The notes below the pieces were generated by a model, which had not been told where the DNA came from, did not search any database, and worked only from the letters and a program-made list of their open reading frames with translations. From the NCBI GenBank assembly GCA_027533185.1, contig JAPZTS010000014.1:111922-175921 (forward strand): a DNA stretch of 64,000 nucleotides, read 5' to 3'. The stretch is from Leptospira sp. Lineage in GTDB: Bacteria > Spirochaetota > Leptospiria > Leptospirales > Leptospiraceae. Positions 17,679-27,380 of the stretch are shown here, piece after piece. Made by a program: the position numbers and the translations under genes. Within the stretch, counting starts at the first letter, position 1, and each line of letters opens with the position of its first letter.

Positions 17679-18754
17679 TATTCTTAACTTTCGTATTTTT
17701 TACGAATGCAATCTTTTCTGAAACCGTAAAACTCCCGATCTACGGCAAAGGAAACTATATCGCTTTTTCCGATCTAAAGTCAATCTTTCCAGAACTAAAT
17801 ACAAAGTTAAGAAAAACCACTGCAGTCGGATCCATTTACACTCCGCAAGGTAGCATTAACTTTCGATTAGGTGCAAGTTTTTACACATTGGATGAAAAGA
17901 TTTTCAAAATTCCAAAAGCTGTTGTAAAAAAAGGAGAAGAGGTCTACCTACCAATCGACTTAGTTGAATCCATTTTTATAAACCTGATTTCCTACGATGT
18001 TCGTTATCGATTTAAAGAGGATGAACTCTTAGTATTGGTTTCTACGGATCCTATTCCAAAAAAAAATATAAATGTCAAAGCAATCGTTATAGACCCTGGT
18101 CATGGAGGCAAAGACCCCGGGACATCTGATCCACAAGGAATCAAGGAAAAGGATATCAGCCTTGCCGTTGCAAAATATGTGTATCTATACCTTCGTAAAT
18201 ACTATCCAGAGATACGTGTTCTTATGACACGTAAGACAGATGTTTTTATAGAATTAGAAGATCGCTCGAAGGAGGCAAACAAACTTCTGTTAGATACTAG
18301 AGATGTTATTTTTTTATCTTTACATTGCAACGCCTCACTAAGTGAAAAAGCGTCAGGCTTCGAAGTATACTACCTTTCACAAAGTCCAAGTACGGAGTCT
18401 GCACGTGAAACGGCTCTGATCGAAAACAAATATTTCGGAAAACCAATCAGTAACAATGTTGCAGCCATTCAATCACAACTCTTATCAAGTGTAACCCAAC
18501 GTAGATCTAAAAAATTTGCAGAGTCGGTTGCAAACCAGTATGAAAAGGGTCTATCACCATCCATCCTATCCAGAGGGGTCAAAAAAGCAGATTTTTCCGT
18601 CTTGCGAGGAAGCCTTATGCCTGCTGTACTCGTCGAAATGGGGTATCTGACAAATTTGGAGGAGAGTAAACTCCTTCAAAACAAAGACTTTCAGAAGAAA
18701 ATTGCCCGAAGTGTGATTAAAGGAATTCATGAATACGCAAATGCAAAAGATTAA
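17642..18754 (+). CDS. N-acetylmuramoyl-L-alanine amidase (Amidase_3)
   Basis: A 370-residue exported zinc amidase that cuts the bond between MurNAc and the peptide stem. It has an N-terminal signal sequence (LIFLTFVFFTNAIFS) and a region of about 110 residues before the catalytic domain. Zinc ligands and catalytic residues are visible: DPGHGGKDPG (His), IKEKDISLAVA (Glu), FLSLHCNAS (His) and VLVEMGYLTN (catalytic Glu). The best start is TTG at 17642, which overlaps the helicase by 37 nt; no ATG is available before the signal sequence. It is followed by a membrane protein that may be its partner. Confidence 0.9.
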   Translation: MAKNRFLIQKRLIFLTFVFFTNAIFSETVKLPIYGKGNYIAFSDLKSIFPELNTKLRKTTAVGSIYTPQGSINFRLGASFYTLDEKIFKIPKAVVKKGEEVYLPIDLVESIFINLISYDVRYRFKEDELLVLVSTDPIPKKNINVKAIVIDPGHGGKDPGTSDPQGIKEKDISLAVAKYVYLYLRKYYPEIRVLMTRKTDVFIELEDRSKEANKLLLDTRDVIFLSLHCNASLSEKASGFEVYYLSQSPSTESARETALIENKYFGKPISNNVAAIQSQLLSSVTQRRSKKFAESVANQYEKGLSPSILSRGVKKADFSVLRGSLMPAVLVEMGYLTNLEESKLLQNKDFQKKIARSVIKGIHEYANAKD

Positions 18755-19553
18755 AAGTTTAGCAATCGAGTTTGGTAACCACTGTAAGGTTTGGGCCAAT
18801 CAATTCTATAAACTTGCAGTGGGAGAGAATCAAATCACTCCCAAGTTTTTGTTTCAATTTTTTTCCTGGTTTTGCCTCCTTCTGTTTTTTAGTTTTTTTA
18901 TGTTAGCAGAACAAAACCCATTCCGCTTGTTAATTCCATTTGAGATCTACTCTTTTCCTTCTTATGATAGACGTAGTTTGGTAACAGTCTATATTTCGAA
19001 TGGAGAAGGTGAGAGTCTAGCTGTTAGTAGAAAACTTCTGATTGAAGATGACAAAAAAGATTTTCTTTACCAACTCGTAGGCGAAATATCAGAGCCACCT
19101 TATTTTGATTTGTCGAAAGAGGGAAAGGAGAAAGCTGGAATTTTTTCTCCCAAAAAACAATTGGATATTCGATTTGCCCTCCGCCAGGTTTGGTTTAGGG
19201 AAGGATCCAAGACTTTGGTGTTTGATTGGAATGTGGCGAGACTCGAATCGGTTATGGAAGCATACAGATTGCCGAAAATCCAAACTTCCACAGGTGACGG
19301 AGATGAGGAAACTACAAACTCTCCTACAGATACGGATACGTATTACTCTGGTGGAAACGAGATCACTCAATTGGAATCGGACGATGTACTGCATATGAGA
19401 AGGCTTGCGGCACTTCAGTCTACTTTCGCTGTATTAAACCAAACCATACTTGCGAATATGCATCCATACAATCGGATAGAACACCGGTTTACCGGTGAAT
19501 TTACTCGTAAAAATGGATGGGAGACTATACCCAAAGAGTTTGTGAAAGAGTAG
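18729..19553 (+). CDS. membrane-anchored protein, possible GerMN-like domain
   Basis: A 274-residue protein with a cytoplasmic N-terminus of about 40 residues and one span (FQFFSWFCLLLFFSFFMLAE, about 43-62). The extracytoplasmic part begins VTVYISNGEGESLAVSRKL, which recalls the GerMN fold found beside amidases in sporulation and envelope genes; this match is weak. A Ser/Thr/Asp-rich linker (TGDGDEETTNSPTDTDT) precedes a C-terminal helical part. AAAGGA precedes the ATG at 18729. It overlaps the amidase by 26 nt, so a cell-wall role is inferred from context. Confidence 0.6.
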   Translation: MNTQMQKIKSLAIEFGNHCKVWANQFYKLAVGENQITPKFLFQFFSWFCLLLFFSFFMLAEQNPFRLLIPFEIYSFPSYDRRSLVTVYISNGEGESLAVSRKLLIEDDKKDFLYQLVGEISEPPYFDLSKEGKEKAGIFSPKKQLDIRFALRQVWFREGSKTLVFDWNVARLESVMEAYRLPKIQTSTGDGDEETTNSPTDTDTYYSGGNEITQLESDDVLHMRRLAALQSTFAVLNQTILANMHPYNRIEHRFTGEFTRKNGWETIPKEFVKE

Positions 19554-19730
19554 GTGATAAATATATTGATTACTCTTGGGAGTGAGACCTAAAAACAGAT
19601 TAGGCAGTTTCAAAGTAAATCCTCAAAATCCTATTAAGTCGGTATGTTTTCATCCAATGCGTTGAAATCTAATTGATAGATATGCTTTATGTAATGCGTT
19701 CCTTGAAAAATCGTAAGAAAGAGTAGAACA

Positions 19731-20103
19731 ATGAAATGGATCTACTTTCGGGTTTTTGCCTTGGCCCTATTTCTTTTCTTCGGTTGCGATCCTGTGGGGA
19801 AAACCGAGTTGGAACAATCTCGCAATCCAAAAGATTATGAAGCAATGCTGTTAGAAAACAAAGACTACTCTCTCAAATCCTACCTTCAAGAAAAGTCTCT
19901 TTTGGTTTTATTTCCGGATCAAAAGGTTGCTGTAGGTGGATCAACTGTATCTTTGGACTTTCAAAGGAAAAACAATCGCGGTTGATGGATTTTGGATCAT
20001 CCCTTCCAATCAATGTTTGGTTTTCTTTGAAAGCGGAAAACAAGATCAACCAGTCAAAAAGCAGATCAAAGGTATCCTAGAAAATTTTCGAAAGGATAAC
20101 TAG
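19731..20103 (+). pseudogene. small lipoprotein gene broken by a frameshift
   Basis: The first frame (19731-19985) encodes a signal peptide with lipobox FFGC and ends prematurely. The frame one base later continues from about 19963 to TAG at 20103 with a clearly protein-like sequence (KTIAVDGFWIIPSNQCLVFF, then a Lys-rich end). Removing one base near 19962 would join both into one protein of about 123 residues, reading LDF then KGKTIAVDG. It is therefore probably a recent single-base insertion, or a sequencing error. The family is unknown. Confidence 0.65.
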
Positions 20104-20391
20104 ACGGATGATATAAATGCCGAGTTTAGTGGACGTTCTGTATATGTAATGACATGTGATTGATAAAATTAGTCTCGATTCAAAATTTATTGACGAGCGT
20201 AGCTTGGATATTTTAGATTGGACTATTCGTTTACTGCGTATAACATCGAATTTCCGTTACGTTTTGGGTCTTTGTGCACGTTTGGTTTGTTACCGAGGTG
20301 AAGTTGCAGGAGGGTTCAGGTCGGATACGAAGCAAGTTGTCTTTTACGTGAATTGGGCCAAGTCTCTTGAATTTAGATAAAAAGGATTAAA
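20104..20391. other. gene-poor gap of 288 nt
   Basis: No supported gene. A 74-codon frame from GTG at 20156 lacks a good ribosome site and a recognisable sequence. The gap ends in AAAAAGGA before the ATG at 20392. Confidence 0.5.
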
Positions 20392-21003
20392 ATGAAAAAG
20401 AATACAATTTCCATTCTATTATTAATTACACTCGTCAGTACGCAATTGTTAGCAAAAAACACAAAAACGGCTGAATTTAAAACTTTCAAATTTTCAATTG
20501 AAAAGCCTGACGACTGGTTTGATATCACCGTTGAAAACTATGCGGAACAATTGAATCAAATCAAAACTCTCGACGAAGATTTCAATGAACTCATTAAAAA
20601 ACATGCGAAAATCCCATTCTTCGCAATTACCAAATATAAAGAGCCACATGATGATCTGAATCCTTCCTTAAAAATAAACATCAAACCAGCTGGTAATCTT
20701 GACTTGTCAAAGCCAGAATTGATTGTGAAAGCACTGTTATCATTTATGGAAACTAAATTCTCTAATTTTAAAATCATTGAGGAGCCTAAACTAATCAAAA
20801 TTAATGGCCAGCAAGCGGGATATGCTCGTTTCTCCTATACTTTGAAAGTTGATGATGATGTTTCTTTTGATACTTCTTCTGCTCTCTGGATTTTACCACA
20901 CAATGGACAATTCTTCCTCATTGGTGCCGGCTATCGATCCGATGAAAAAAACGGAAAATTCGAAGAAATTAAAAAGATTGTGAATTCGATAATCTTGTAT
21001 TAA
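20392..21003 (+). CDS. secreted protein of unknown function
   Basis: A 203-residue protein with a clear signal peptide (ISILLLITLVSTQLLA, cleavage near LAKN). The mature part opens with FKTFKFSIEKPDDWFDITVE, a pattern typical of PsbP/DcrB-like alpha-beta folds, and ends with a C-terminal strand-helix (FFLIGAGYRSDEK, EEIKKIVNSIILY). Such domains are common in exported stress-related proteins, but the function here is unknown. An AAAAGGA ribosome site stands before the ATG. It is convergent with the outer-membrane protein gene, 12 nt away. Confidence 0.7.
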   Translation: MKKNTISILLLITLVSTQLLAKNTKTAEFKTFKFSIEKPDDWFDITVENYAEQLNQIKTLDEDFNELIKKHAKIPFFAITKYKEPHDDLNPSLKINIKPAGNLDLSKPELIVKALLSFMETKFSNFKIIEEPKLIKINGQQAGYARFSYTLKVDDDVSFDTSSALWILPHNGQFFLIGAGYRSDEKNGKFEEIKKIVNSIILY

Positions 21004-21015
21004 GTAACGGGATCT

Positions 21016-22341
21016 TTAAAAAGTTTGGTTCACACCAATGCCAATCCAGAACAGATGCCGCGGAATCATTTGGCTCTGGTATTGGTCTCTTGCAAAAACT
21101 TTTACCGCCTCGCCTATGTTTGCTTGGTTGATTGCCGTATAAACAAAATCATTTGAGGCTCCATATAACTTGGAAGGATCAGCCGTTCTTCCATCGCGTT
21201 CCGAAAGATTCGTAACCAAACCAGTTGTATCTGAGGTTGTGAAGAAATTTCGATTGTTATCATACAAATCGATATCAGGTCGGTAGGCATGATTGAAAGA
21301 TAAAAAATAATCCTTCCATAGAAATTTGAAGTTGGTCGTGATATCGTTCACACCGGATTTTTTGGATACATTATTATTCACATATACATATCCCGCACTG
21401 GAAGTCCATTCTAGCGAAACTGGTTTGTCAGAGAAAAAAGTATGAGACAGAGAGAAAGATGTATACTGGTTCCCATATCCACCGCCCACATCGTAAGATG
21501 TTTGCGTAAAAGTCTGAAGAGTCGGATTTAAAAGTTCTTTAAACCAAGGCAATTCCCACCATATAAAAAATTCATTCCAAGTGTATTTACTGGATCTATC
21601 TTTTTTAAAATACCACCAGGTTCCTGCCGTGAACGTACCAAATTTACCTGCATCCATTTCATACGCGAAAGTAGTAAATAATCCATCTGTTCTAGCCATT
21701 CCATTTTTTTCAGCATAGGGTCTGATCTTTGTCGGATCTACGGCACATCGATTCGTGAAAGGATTTTCGGGAAGGCTTAGGTTGCATTTGTCGCTATAAA
21801 CATTGTTAGTGCGGTCGTAAAAAAGGGAATTTCCTTGGGCATCGGGCAAATAGTTTTCTGATACATATCGATTGATAAACCGATTGCTATCAATCTGTCC
21901 ACCTCCTGGAAAGGCTTGCAATCTTTGGTCGGAGTCGCGATCGGCTCTGCCTTTCATTGCTAGATTTGCTTCAAGTTCAAAATAGAAACCACTAGTATGT
22001 GTTACGCGGGCAATTGGAACATAGGTATAGGCCTGTGCGAAACTCGAATACGGAAGGTTATCCCTCCTGGAAAGAAAATCTCCAGTAAAACTTTGGCCTC
22101 TCCAAACATAGTCATTCACAATTTCGTGGCTTACATCTATCGTTACACTCGATTTTTCCTTTTCTTCTTCCTCTATCGGGTCGCTTTCTATTACCGTTTT
22201 AATTTCTTGTGATTTTTGTTTTGGGTTTGTAATGTTCTTTTGCTGGGCGTAGATTTGAAAGGAAAGAATATGAAATAGAAGACTGATGGTGTAAACGATT
22301 TTCAGATTGAGCTTATAAAACAATCCTTCTTGTCTCTCCAT
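21016..22341 (-). CDS. putative outer-membrane beta-barrel protein (TorF-like)
   Basis: About 441 residues with a signal sequence (IVYTISLLFHILSFQIYAQ) and a low-complexity acidic linker (IEEEEKEKSS region). The body is rich in alternating aromatic/polar strands (DYVWRGQSFTGDFLSR, TWWYFKKDRSSKYTW, YFLSFNHAYRPDIDLY) and ends in a C-terminal Phe (GIGVNQTF), the usual Bam signal of barrel proteins. The NDYVWRGQS stretch recalls TorF-family putative porins. The ATG at 22341 is preferred over an in-frame GTG at 22374. The substrate is unknown. Confidence 0.7.
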   Translation of the reverse strand: MERQEGLFYKLNLKIVYTISLLFHILSFQIYAQQKNITNPKQKSQEIKTVIESDPIEEEEKEKSSVTIDVSHEIVNDYVWRGQSFTGDFLSRRDNLPYSSFAQAYTYVPIARVTHTSGFYFELEANLAMKGRADRDSDQRLQAFPGGGQIDSNRFINRYVSENYLPDAQGNSLFYDRTNNVYSDKCNLSLPENPFTNRCAVDPTKIRPYAEKNGMARTDGLFTTFAYEMDAGKFGTFTAGTWWYFKKDRSSKYTWNEFFIWWELPWFKELLNPTLQTFTQTSYDVGGGYGNQYTSFSLSHTFFSDKPVSLEWTSSAGYVYVNNNVSKKSGVNDITTNFKFLWKDYFLSFNHAYRPDIDLYDNNRNFFTTSDTTGLVTNLSERDGRTADPSKLYGASNDFVYTAINQANIGEAVKVFARDQYQSQMIPRHLFWIGIGVNQTF

Positions 22342-22374
22342 ACGTATATTACCAAACAAAGATCGAAGCCTCAC

Positions 22375-23693
<1,319 letters not shown>

Positions 23694-23750
23694 TATTAGT
23701 TAGATGAAGTGGGCTGTGTAACTTTAGATTTGTAAATTGATAATCGGCCG

Positions 23751-23781
23751 GCTTTCCCCTGCCAGGTGGCAAAAAGAAAGC
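23751..23781 (+). promoter_or_regulatory. nested inverted repeat in the second flagellin leader
   Basis: GCTTTC at 23751-23756 pairs with GAAAGC at 23776-23781, enclosing TGCCA/TGGCA around GG. It could be a leader structure or a weak terminator of the first flagellin gene, but no T-run follows. Confidence 0.4.
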
Positions 23782-23793
23782 TCATCCTTGACA

Positions 23794-23812
23794 CCGGACA
23801 GGGATTGTCCGG
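23794..23812 (+). promoter_or_regulatory. second flagellin leader hairpin, CsrA-like loop
   Basis: CCGGACA (23794-23800) and TGTCCGG (23806-23812) form a 7-bp stem with loop GGGAT. ACAGGGATTGT across the loop is close to the CsrA consensus ACARGGAUGU, with one extra base. TTGACA directly precedes it (23788-23793), but no -10 at proper spacing was found. Confidence 0.55.
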
Positions 23813-23815
23813 CCT

Positions 23816-23839
23816 GAGTACGAAATATATACCGTACTC
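23816..23839 (+). promoter_or_regulatory. perfect 7-bp inverted repeat before the second flagellin
   Basis: GAGTACG (23816-23822) and CGTACTC (23833-23839) flank a 10-base AT-rich loop containing ATATAT. It lies 11 bases before the AAAGGAG ribosome site (23851-23857). It may be part of a structured leader or an operator. Confidence 0.4.
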
Positions 23840-23866
23840 TGGCAATACACAAAGGAGTGTAAGCCA

Positions 23867-24718
23867 ATGATTATCAATCACAACATGAGTGCGATTCAAT
23901 CACATCGTGCTCTCAAGTTTACACAGTGGGAAGTAGACAAGTCCATGAGAAATCTCTCAACTGGCGAGAGGATCAACCTCGCTGGTGATGATGCCTCAGG
24001 ACTTGCCGTTTCGGAAAAACTACGAACTCAAATTCGTGGTTTACGTCAGGCGGAAAGGAACACGGAAGATGGACTAAGTTTCATCCAGACAGCTGAGGGA
24101 TACCTCGGACAGTCTGCTGAAATCATCCAGAGAATCCGAACCCTTGCCATCCAGACTTCGAATGGGATCTACACCCCTGAAGATAGGCAACTCGTGCAGG
24201 TAGAAGTATCTGCGCTGGTGGATGAGATCGATCGAATTGCTTCACAAGCAGAGTTCAATAAAATGAAACTGTTTGAGGGTGATTTTGCTCGAAAGTCGAC
24301 AAAAGCGTCGATGTGGTTTCAAATGGGAGCAAACGCAAACCAACGTGAGCGTTTCTACATTGGAACTATGACGGCAAAAGCTTTGAAGATGTCTAGTGAT
24401 GGGAAAAAACCCATTTCACTTTCGACACCGGGAAAAGCAGATGCTGCGATCGCTCTTGCGGACTTCGCCTTGAATCAGATCATGAAACAAAGAGCAGACA
24501 TGGGAGCCTACCAAAATAGGCTCGAAAGTACTGCGAAAGGTCTCATGGGAGCATATGAGAATATGCAAGCATCCGAATCAAGGATTAGGGACGCAGATAT
24601 GGCAGAGGAGCTGGTAGCGCTTACGACGAAACAAATTCTCGTGCAAAGCGGTACGGCAATGCTTGCGCAAGCCAGCCTTAGGCCAAATTCTGTATTGCGG
24701 CTGTTGACCAACCAATAG
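23867..24718 (+). CDS. flaB: flagellin FlaB-type core protein (copy 2)
   Basis: A 283-residue flagellin with the same build as copy 1: [37 protein letters not shown], and C-terminal [20 protein letters not shown] with [13 protein letters not shown]. Differences are spread along the length, with the middle (about 170-210) most divergent. The ATG at 23867 follows AAAGGAG by nine bases. A 173-nt gap separates it from copy 1, with several hairpins and no clear terminator, so the two may be co-transcribed but separately controlled in translation. A rho-independent terminator follows. Confidence 0.96.
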   Translation: MIINHNMSAIQSHRALKFTQWEVDKSMRNLSTGERINLAGDDASGLAVSEKLRTQIRGLRQAERNTEDGLSFIQTAEGYLGQSAEIIQRIRTLAIQTSNGIYTPEDRQLVQVEVSALVDEIDRIASQAEFNKMKLFEGDFARKSTKASMWFQMGANANQRERFYIGTMTAKALKMSSDGKKPISLSTPGKADAAIALADFALNQIMKQRADMGAYQNRLESTAKGLMGAYENMQASESRIRDADMAEELVALTTKQILVQSGTAMLAQASLRPNSVLRLLTNQ

Positions 24719-24724
24719 ATCGCG

Positions 24725-24741
24725 TAGGCAAGAGTTGCCTA
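24725..24741 (+). terminator. small hairpin after the second flagellin gene
   Basis: TAGGCAA and TTGCCTA form a 7-bp stem with loop GAG, directly followed by As rather than Ts. It is probably a 3'-end stabilising structure just upstream of the main terminator. Confidence 0.4.
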
Positions 24742-24751
24742 AAAAACATTG

Positions 24752-24789
24752 GCCTCTTTCTAAAGGAAACTTTGGAGAGAGGCTTTTTT
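24752..24789 (+). terminator. rho-independent terminator of the flagellin genes
   Basis: GCCTCTTTCTAAAG (24752-24765) pairs with CTTTGGAGAGAGGC (24770-24783) over 14 bp with two G-U pairs. It has a GAAA tetraloop and is followed by six Ts. Confidence 0.85.
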
Positions 24790-25111
24790 GTTAGTTTTCT
24801 TTCCGATGTTTTGGAACTCATTTTTACCATTCTATGTATCATTGCAGGTATATTCGTTGGTTTGTTTTCTTGTAAAATCGGGAAAAAATCTTTATTAAAC
24901 ACCATCTTGGAAATTTCGACTATTTCGCATGAGGTAGCCCATGGGAATTTCTCTAACAAATTTCAGATCGAATCCAATATGCATCACATCATCTCGCGAA
25001 AACTTCGAGAGATTAAGTGAATTTATGATGGAGAGGAAAGGGATCGCGACTGAGTTCGACAGATTAGGTCTTGAAATAAACCAACAATTGGAAAATAATT
25101 CTCATGTTTAA
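24790..25111 (+). pseudogene. decayed chemoreceptor/HAMP-like remnant
   Basis: Frame one encodes a hydrophobic span (ELIFTILCIIAGIFVGLFS) followed by a HAMP-like stretch (EISTISHEVAHGNFSNKFQI) and stops at 25020. The next frame carries ENFERLSEFM and then IATEFDRLGLEINQQLENN before TAA at 25109-25111. Together they look like the ends of a methyl-accepting-type or other HAMP sensor, with the middle lost and a frameshift near 24980. No start with a ribosome site is present; the first frame runs out of the flagellin terminator. It is probably a remnant. The family assignment is tentative. Confidence 0.5.
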
Positions 25112-25231
25112 AATATAGAATTTTGTCCGTAAAACCACTATTATCTTTAAATTGGATTCATTCTAGAATCACTTGACGTAAATACGAACCTAAGGGCATT
25201 TTTGTTTCATCATCAAAAATAAAAAGGCAAT

Positions 25232-26071
25232 ATGAAAAAAATACTTATACTTATTTACCTGCTCGTTGTTGCAAGTTGTTCCAACATTTACTCTCCAAAT
25301 GGCATCCAGGGAAAAGATGCAAAAAAAGAGATAAGAGATTTGGTAGGAAATCTAGGGATTATCAATTTCCCACTTTTGCTTTCCTCTGGTGCAAGCAGTA
25401 GTTTTGTATGTCCGACTGAATCGACAGCAATCATTGGATCTAATAATGCCTCTACGGCAGCGAATTTCACACTTCCTGGACAGAATGCATATGTGGATCT
25501 AAGTTCCACAGGTGGGACGCTCCATTTTCGGTCTAACGCAAACTCTAGCACGACAACTATCTTTAGTGTTAGAATTCTTCAAACAGCAAATACTTTAAGT
25601 TCTGCTACTTGCACATACACCTCTTCTGGTATATGCGCTGGGGCAATTGGTACGGGCATTTCAATTTTTACAACGGCATCCGTATCGGTTTCTGCTTCGG
25701 AATGCCTGGCGATTCGTTGCACAAACGCAGCCTATATTCGTATCCAACAACTCGCTAGTGCGACGATTCCCACTACAACAACAACTTCTTTTTTCGCAGC
25801 CATCTTGGCTCCTGATCTACTCGATTCCGTCTCTGGCATAGAAGATGATAAATACTATACAAAAGATTCCTTTGAAAAATGTAAAGAAGGTGTAACAAAT
25901 ATTTCACTCATTCAATCTTCTTTCACCAGTTCCGCATTTTCTGGTCTACGCGAAGTTTCTAACTGTAATAAACCAGCATCGGCCGTTCCTCAAACGGTTG
26001 ATTCAACAACCGCTGCCGTCCTTCAAGGCAATGAATGTAAACTGGAAGAAGTGAATTTTATTGGATTTTAG
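25232..26071 (+). CDS. Ser/Thr-rich lipoprotein of unknown function
   Basis: A 279-residue probable lipoprotein with signal LILIYLLVVASC (lipobox VASC, Cys 16). The mature part is rich in Ser, Thr, Ala and Asn (SSTGGTLHFRSNANSSTTT). It contains about nine further Cys residues (TCTYTSSGICAG, SECLAIRCTNAAY, DSFEKCKEG, SNCNKP, GNECKLE), which suggests disulfides outside the cytoplasm. AAAAAGGCA precedes the ATG. It is convergent with the SDR gene, and the stop codons directly abut. I do not recognise the family; it is probably surface-exposed or periplasmic. Confidence 0.7.
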   Translation: MKKILILIYLLVVASCSNIYSPNGIQGKDAKKEIRDLVGNLGIINFPLLLSSGASSSFVCPTESTAIIGSNNASTAANFTLPGQNAYVDLSSTGGTLHFRSNANSSTTTIFSVRILQTANTLSSATCTYTSSGICAGAIGTGISIFTTASVSVSASECLAIRCTNAAYIRIQQLASATIPTTTTTSFFAAILAPDLLDSVSGIEDDKYYTKDSFEKCKEGVTNISLIQSSFTSSAFSGLREVSNCNKPASAVPQTVDSTTAAVLQGNECKLEEVNFIGF

Positions 26072-26830
26072 TTAAAATGGTGGCAGTCGTTTGAAGATTC
26101 CTTCCGGAATCATACGAATGGCTGCCATGATAAACTGCCAAATCCAGTGTATATAGACTTCATCCTTTCCTTTAAGTCCCGCTTGGACGATTTTTTTGGC
26201 AGCCACCTTCGGCTGTAATGTGATCCAGGGCATCAAATTGTGTCCAGCTGACATTTTGGTAAAGACTGGGCCAAGCAATACGGTAGTTATGCGAATATTT
26301 TTTTTGTGCAAAAGATTTCTAAGCCCACTCAAGTAAGTGGTGAGTCCTGCTTTTGCGCTGCCATAGATATAATTGAGCTGCCTACCTCGAACCCCTGCCA
26401 CGGAACTTATCACTACAATCTTTCCTGAACGAATCTCCTCCATCCGGATGGTTAATAAATTTAAAAAAGTCGCTATTCCAGTGAAATTGATCTGGATCGT
26501 TTTTGTAAATTCTTCAGGTTTGACTCGTGCTATCTTCTGGTCTTTATAATAACCAATGCAACAAAAAACAATATTTGGTAAAGGATCTAAAGAGAGAACG
26601 AAAGAAGTGAGACCATCTGTTTCTGTTATATCAAGTAAATGTGTTTGGATTTTGATGTCTTGTTTTGTTGTTCGAAGCAAATCGGAATGGATTTGAGATA
26701 GTAAATCTTTGTTTTGGCCAGTCAGTATCAAATCAAAATTTTTGGATGAAAGTTCTTCTGCTATCTCCCGGCCAATATCGGAAGTGGCTCCAAGAATGAG
26801 GGCACAGTTTTTATTGTCCGTATTTTTCAT
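26072..26830 (-). CDS. SDR-family NAD(P)-dependent oxidoreductase
   Basis: A 252-residue short-chain dehydrogenase/reductase. The nucleotide-binding motif is ALILGATSDIGREIAEEL, and the active site shows Ser in VVISSVAGVRG and Tyr/Lys in YIYGSAKAG. The C-terminal part (WIWQFIMAAIRMIPEGIF) is hydrophobic and, with the overall pattern, recalls DprE2-like sugar-ketone reductases that work near the membrane; this is tentative. Its ATG overlaps the stop of the small TPR-like gene in a 4-nt overlap, so the two are coupled. Confidence 0.85.
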   Translation of the reverse strand: MKNTDNKNCALILGATSDIGREIAEELSSKNFDLILTGQNKDLLSQIHSDLLRTTKQDIKIQTHLLDITETDGLTSFVLSLDPLPNIVFCCIGYYKDQKIARVKPEEFTKTIQINFTGIATFLNLLTIRMEEIRSGKIVVISSVAGVRGRQLNYIYGSAKAGLTTYLSGLRNLLHKKNIRITTVLLGPVFTKMSAGHNLMPWITLQPKVAAKKIVQAGLKGKDEVYIHWIWQFIMAAIRMIPEGIFKRLPPF

Positions 26831-27036
26831 TTGTAATGATAATAGTGATTGAGTGCCGATTCCACTCGTCCTAATGTAAAATCGATTTCAGCTAAAAAGC
26901 ATCTTGGTTCATGAGTAAAACTTTTATCTACATTCTCTAGGTATTTCGACATTTTAGAATATGCTAATTCTAATTTATTTTCTTTTTTTGCATTTTTTGC
27001 ATCATCATACAATTGAAATAAATCCTTTGCATCCAT
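26827..27036 (-). CDS. small TPR-like protein
   Basis: A 69-residue helical protein (LFQLYDDAKNAKKENKLELA, EIDFTLGRVESALNHYYHY) that resembles about one and a half TPR units. The ATG is at 27036 with only a weak ribosome site. It overlaps the SDR start by 4 nt, which supports a real coupled gene. The function is unknown. Confidence 0.5.
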   Translation of the reverse strand: MDAKDLFQLYDDAKNAKKENKLELAYSKMSKYLENVDKSFTHEPRCFLAEIDFTLGRVESALNHYYHYK

Positions 27037-27380
27037 TCTTATTTAGATTGAATTATAATTTAAAAAAAAGAGAAATCAAGCGGAATCAGAAATTGCCTAA
27101 AGGAATTCTCTATATAAAAAAGGGATAGAGTTTTAAAAACTGGGTGGGGATTAAAATTAAGTTAAGCAATGAGTTGAAATGTAGAAGGCTCTACTCCCGA
27201 ATCCTCTTTTTGATTCTTTCGGGAGTAGATTTTTTTAGAAGGTTTGATCTTTGTTGGTTTTCCTGAAAAGAGAATTCGGGATGCAACCTTTACAAAAACC
27301 ACTTGGTTCAGTTCTTGTTTTTTGTTCTTTTTCATAGAACTGAGACTGCAACTGAGCATTGCCTTTTCAAGTAAAAATAT
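27037..27380. other. gene-poor region of 344 nt with one strong hairpin
   Basis: No confident gene. A 65-codon minus-strand frame (27162-27359) lacks a ribosome site. The notable structure is the inverted repeat at 27191-27228. Confidence 0.5.
27191..27228 (+). terminator. strong hairpin with T-run, plus-strand orientation
   Basis: CTACTCCCGAA (27191-27201) and TTCGGGAGTAG (27218-27228) form an 11-bp stem, extended inside by ATC/GAT pairing with a small bulge. Seven Ts follow at 27230-27236. It looks like a rho-independent terminator on the plus strand, yet no plus-strand gene precedes it. Confidence 0.5.

Noticed and set aside
20156..20380. 74-codon plus-strand open frame
   Set aside because: It starts with GTG, has no ribosome site and no family-like sequence; probably chance.
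25162..25178. TTCTAGAATCACTTGAC as another PerR-type site
   Set aside because: Only the left arm matches; the right arm lacks the palindrome.
27162..27359. 65-codon minus-strand open frame
   Set aside because: Lys-rich, crosses the strong hairpin and lacks a ribosome site; not supported.
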